From positions 78,433,452 through 78,497,451 of the forward strand of contig CM040424.1 of assembly GCA_022702705.1 (NCBI GenBank): a stretch of DNA of 64,000 nt, given 5' to 3'. The position numbers and the translations under genes are program-made. This document shows, piece by piece, positions 61,301-64,000 of the stretch. Every line of letters begins with the position of its first letter. Within the stretch, counting starts at the first letter, position 1. Source of the DNA: Papilionanthe hookeriana x Papilionanthe teres. Lineage: Eukaryota; Streptophyta; Magnoliopsida; Asparagales; Orchidaceae. Under the pieces are notes generated by a model. It saw only the letters and a program-made list of their open reading frames with translations, searched no databases and had not been told where the DNA came from.

Positions 61301-62358
61301 TTTATTATAATTATTTTAGTGAAAATACTAGAAAATACATTTTTTTTTAATTTTAAAATACCTTAAAGCTTTAAAATTTAATATCTCACTAAATAGACCT
61401 AAGAAAAATGTGGGATTTGTTCCTATGTGATTAAAATTCAAAATGTGACATTTTGGTGAATTTTATTATTTTTGTGATTTTTATTATTTTTTAATTATTA
61501 AAAATATTAAAATATTATTAAAAATCAACTTTTTTAGAAAATTGAAATTTTAATTTTAATTTTCTTAGGTTCCCCTGATATCAGAGAAGCTCCAAAACCA
61601 ATTTGGTGAATTTTTGAAAGGTATTTTAAAAGTTATGAATTTTTAAAGTTTAAAATGGCTAAGTGGCTTAATCAACCCAATTAGTAGGGCTAACCAAGTC
61701 CAATTGACCTCAAATTTTTATGGTGGATTCCTCTGATCCTAAAGGTCAGTGGAGAATTGATTTCATATCAATTTGATGCATGGTTAACTCTAATTAATTA
61801 AAGACCTATTTTGGGTGTTTAAGCCAATTAGGGTTATTTTAAATGAACTAAGTCAAAACCTATTTTTCCTAGGGTTCTCTGCAGTCATAAGCAACATCAC
61901 CAAATTTTCTTAGAATTTATTTCACAACATGCTATTTATTGGAATTAAAATACCCAAAACGAGTGACATGAACTTGAAAAATCGATAACTCTTCGTAGGG
62001 ATGGCCTGCGACTTTAGAAAATTCGAGGAATGTTCCCAGATTCAGGGGCTTCAAAAGCCATATGGTCTCATGCCATGGTGAATTGTATGCATGCATGGAG
62101 AATTAAAATAATGCGAAGTAAATAAATTATAAAAAATAAAATACTTGATGAAATTAAATGATTTCTTTTCCACATTATTCTCCTCTCGTTCGCTGAGCAG
62201 AGAGATATTTTTATTTTATTTTTATGATTTTCCTACACGAGAGATATGAATTTTGAAGTTTAGGGAATTAAATAAATAAGAAAATACCACTAATTTTCTA
62301 TTTATCCACGCGGCGCCAAGGCGCATCCGTCGAGCGACTCAGAAGGCCGCGTGGCGCG
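58347..62358. repeat. Module R2-B
   Basis: Aligned copy of R2-A, lacking R1 in front. A segment of about 40 bp present in A and C (gcacttaaaacacaattag region) is missing near 59640. Confidence 0.85.
60150..60500. repeat. (TTTAA)n-type tract in R2-B
   Basis: Counterpart of 53216-53560, with different interruptions. Confidence 0.9.
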
Positions 62359-62647
62359 TGTCGGCATATTTTTAGGTTGTGTTTTATTTTGAAGAGGGTC
62401 GCCTAACGTAAATCGTCAGCGAATTTTTAATTTAATTAAAATAAATAATTTGAAAAGTAATATTTGATTTCGAAAATAATTTTAAATTCGAAGGTTTTAA
62501 GATATGAGACTAAACCAATCTCACATCCCAAATAGTTTATATAAACGAGCACCGCACTACGTACCGTGTATCTATCCCTAAGGATAGACACACCGCTTCG
62601 ACTGTGGGGCTCGATTAAATAAACTAGAAGATTTGTGACATCCGTTC
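62359..62647. repeat. Module R1c
   Basis: Starts TGTCGGCATATTTTTAGG; same blocks as R1a. Directly follows R2-B. Confidence 0.85.
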
Positions 62648-64000
62648 GGTCCGCGAACCAATTTTATAAGCCGACAAAATTCCCCGCTTAATATGAAAAC
62701 ATTAAACGAGGTTTATATTACGTGGGTTCTTTAAAATTCCCTATAAGGGCAAGCCCCTATAGTTAATTACATCTTAAGTGATGGGAATCACCTAAGAAAA
62801 CTCTCGATAATAATCAATAATTCTACTCTCAAGGATTTCAAAGTTTAAGTTTTCAGGGATTGAATTTTGGAATTTCAATAGGAATGGATCAAGCTCGGAA
62901 CATTTTGTTTTGTGAATCCAAAGGAAGAAAAGGTAGGAGAAATCACTGATTCGAAGTGAACTTCGGTAATTTCCCGACTATCCTATTGTTTGGCTTGAGT
63001 TTGAGAAAGTCCTAATGTTTATTTAATGTTTCAATCTTGCCAATTTTAATTAATTAGGGCTTATATTTGTATGATAAAATCAAACAAATAACTTAGAAGA
63101 TGTGAGGGTTTATTGTCGTATCGGACGACTACCTCGGAATCCTAAGACCGGTTAGAGGCTTAATTTGCAATGCAAATGCCTAACGAAGAGTTGAGGATTT
63201 ATGTTGCACTGTGCAAGCTACCTCGAAATCCTATGGCTTTGTTGTTTTAATTCTAAGAAGATTTTCTCGAAGTAGGTTCAAGTTTTGTTGATGACGATGG
63301 CCGTGCCGCCCACCATGCTCCAAGCTCCTCGTTGTTGCAGAGGTTTAGTTTTAGAAATTATGAATCAGGAGATGAGAAAAGTGTTTTGGTTTAGAGAAGT
63401 CTTAATTTCCAAGTGTTTTGTATTTCGATTAAAACAAATCTTAAAGTTGATTATAACGACACCGGTTAAGATCCCACTGCTCCATCCTTCCGCATCATTA
63501 TTTTTATCGGATTCACTTAGTCCGTATGAATTTGCTAAACTCAACCGAATGAGTTCCACACTTTCATTTAGATCGTGGAAATCCCGTTAAGAACACGTAG
63601 GTTACATCATCCGAGGTATTCCCGATCATCCAACAGGACGTTTTAATTTAGTTGCAATTGTAGTTTTGTGTTCTGTTTGTGATTAAATTTTGAGTTGTTT
63701 TATATTTTGAAATGTTGTGGCGGTGAATTTTATCTCGCAATGACTTTTAACTTAGTTTTGGTTTCAGCTTTTAGGGGCTATCCTAAAGGTGCGGGTTTTC
63801 ATGCAATGATTGTTTTATCATGCAAGAAAAGTAAAGTGCATTTGCAATAAAGTAGATTGCAAGAAAGTAAATCGCAATAAAATAAAAGCGTACTTGGAGG
63901 GTCTTCCCGTCATCCCAAGCTACACTTAAAACACAATTAGAATATTTAAGCAAGTTCCTAGTAAAGCTAAGGGAAAGGTTATGGTTTTCTACCAAATTCC
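62648..64000. repeat. Module R2-C, cut by the window end
   Basis: Follows R2-A closely, including the gcaagttcctag region missing in R2-B. Confidence 0.85.

Larger units (their letters stand above)
50804..64000. mobile_element. Large non-coding LTR-like repeat complex, right end outside window
   Basis: Starts TGTCGGCA directly after GAAAC inside LINE copy 3. Modules in order: R1a, R1b, R2-A, spacer, R2-B, R1c, R2-C. No protein domain was seen in any frame. The TG start and insertion inside another element fit a large retrotransposon derivative or nested LTRs; a tandem satellite-like array of R1-R2 is the alternative. Confidence 0.55.

Noticed and set aside
1..64000. tRNA, rRNA or organelle-derived segments
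   Set aside because: I looked for typical tRNA arms and rRNA strings and recognised none.

Overview
This is nuclear DNA from a flowering plant. It holds one spliced housekeeping gene, a tandem array of class III (GH18) chitinase genes, and a dense transposon load: plant L1-type LINEs with ORF1 (DUF4283 plus zinc knuckle), Ty1/copia remnants, PIF/Harbinger and MITE elements, and a large non-coding LTR-like repeat. A monocot is my guess from the general feel of the chitinase and LINE proteins, but nothing in the window fixes the species.

Region 1 (46-12,387, minus strand) is a complete bystin/Enp1 gene (40S ribosome biogenesis). I reconstructed 11 exons in frame, giving 448 residues. The last intron (126-4,761) looks like a U12-type AT-AC intron with textbook donor and branch-point motifs, and intron 1 appears to be GC-AG. 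The long introns are swollen by MITEs, an inverted-arm element and a 5'-truncated LINE fragment.

Region 2 (12,388-15,740) is the bystin leader and an AT-rich intergenic stretch with three small MITE-like elements.

Region 3 (about 15,741-50,803) is a tandem array of three units of about 11.1 kb. In order, each unit has: a promoter, a class III chitinase gene, a minus-strand copia remnant (RT fragment, polypurine tract, LTR), a divergent copy of the repeat that fills region 4, and a nearly full-length minus-strand LINE. All three LINE copies sit at the same site with the same 13-bp target duplication (GCCTCTTCGATAT), so one insertion was amplified with the chitinase. Unit 1 also carries a 1.77-kb PIF/Harbinger element in its upstream part. 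Chitinase copy 1 keeps the whole active site but has a frame-shifted C-terminus. Copies 2 and 3 carry internal single-base indels. Many differences between units are CAG/CTG to CGA/TCG swaps or homopolymer indels, which suggests base-calling error at methylated CHG sites, so the 'broken' state of several genes is uncertain.

Region 4 (50,804-64,000, continuing past the window) is a non-coding repeat complex that starts with TGTCGGC exactly inside the 5' part of the third LINE. It consists of a roughly 0.29-kb module (R1), a roughly 4-kb module (R2) rich in (TTTAA)n, and a 3-kb G/T-rich spacer, in repeated order. It looks like a large LTR retrotransposon derivative inserted in the array, so LINE 3 and perhaps a fourth chitinase unit may continue to the right.
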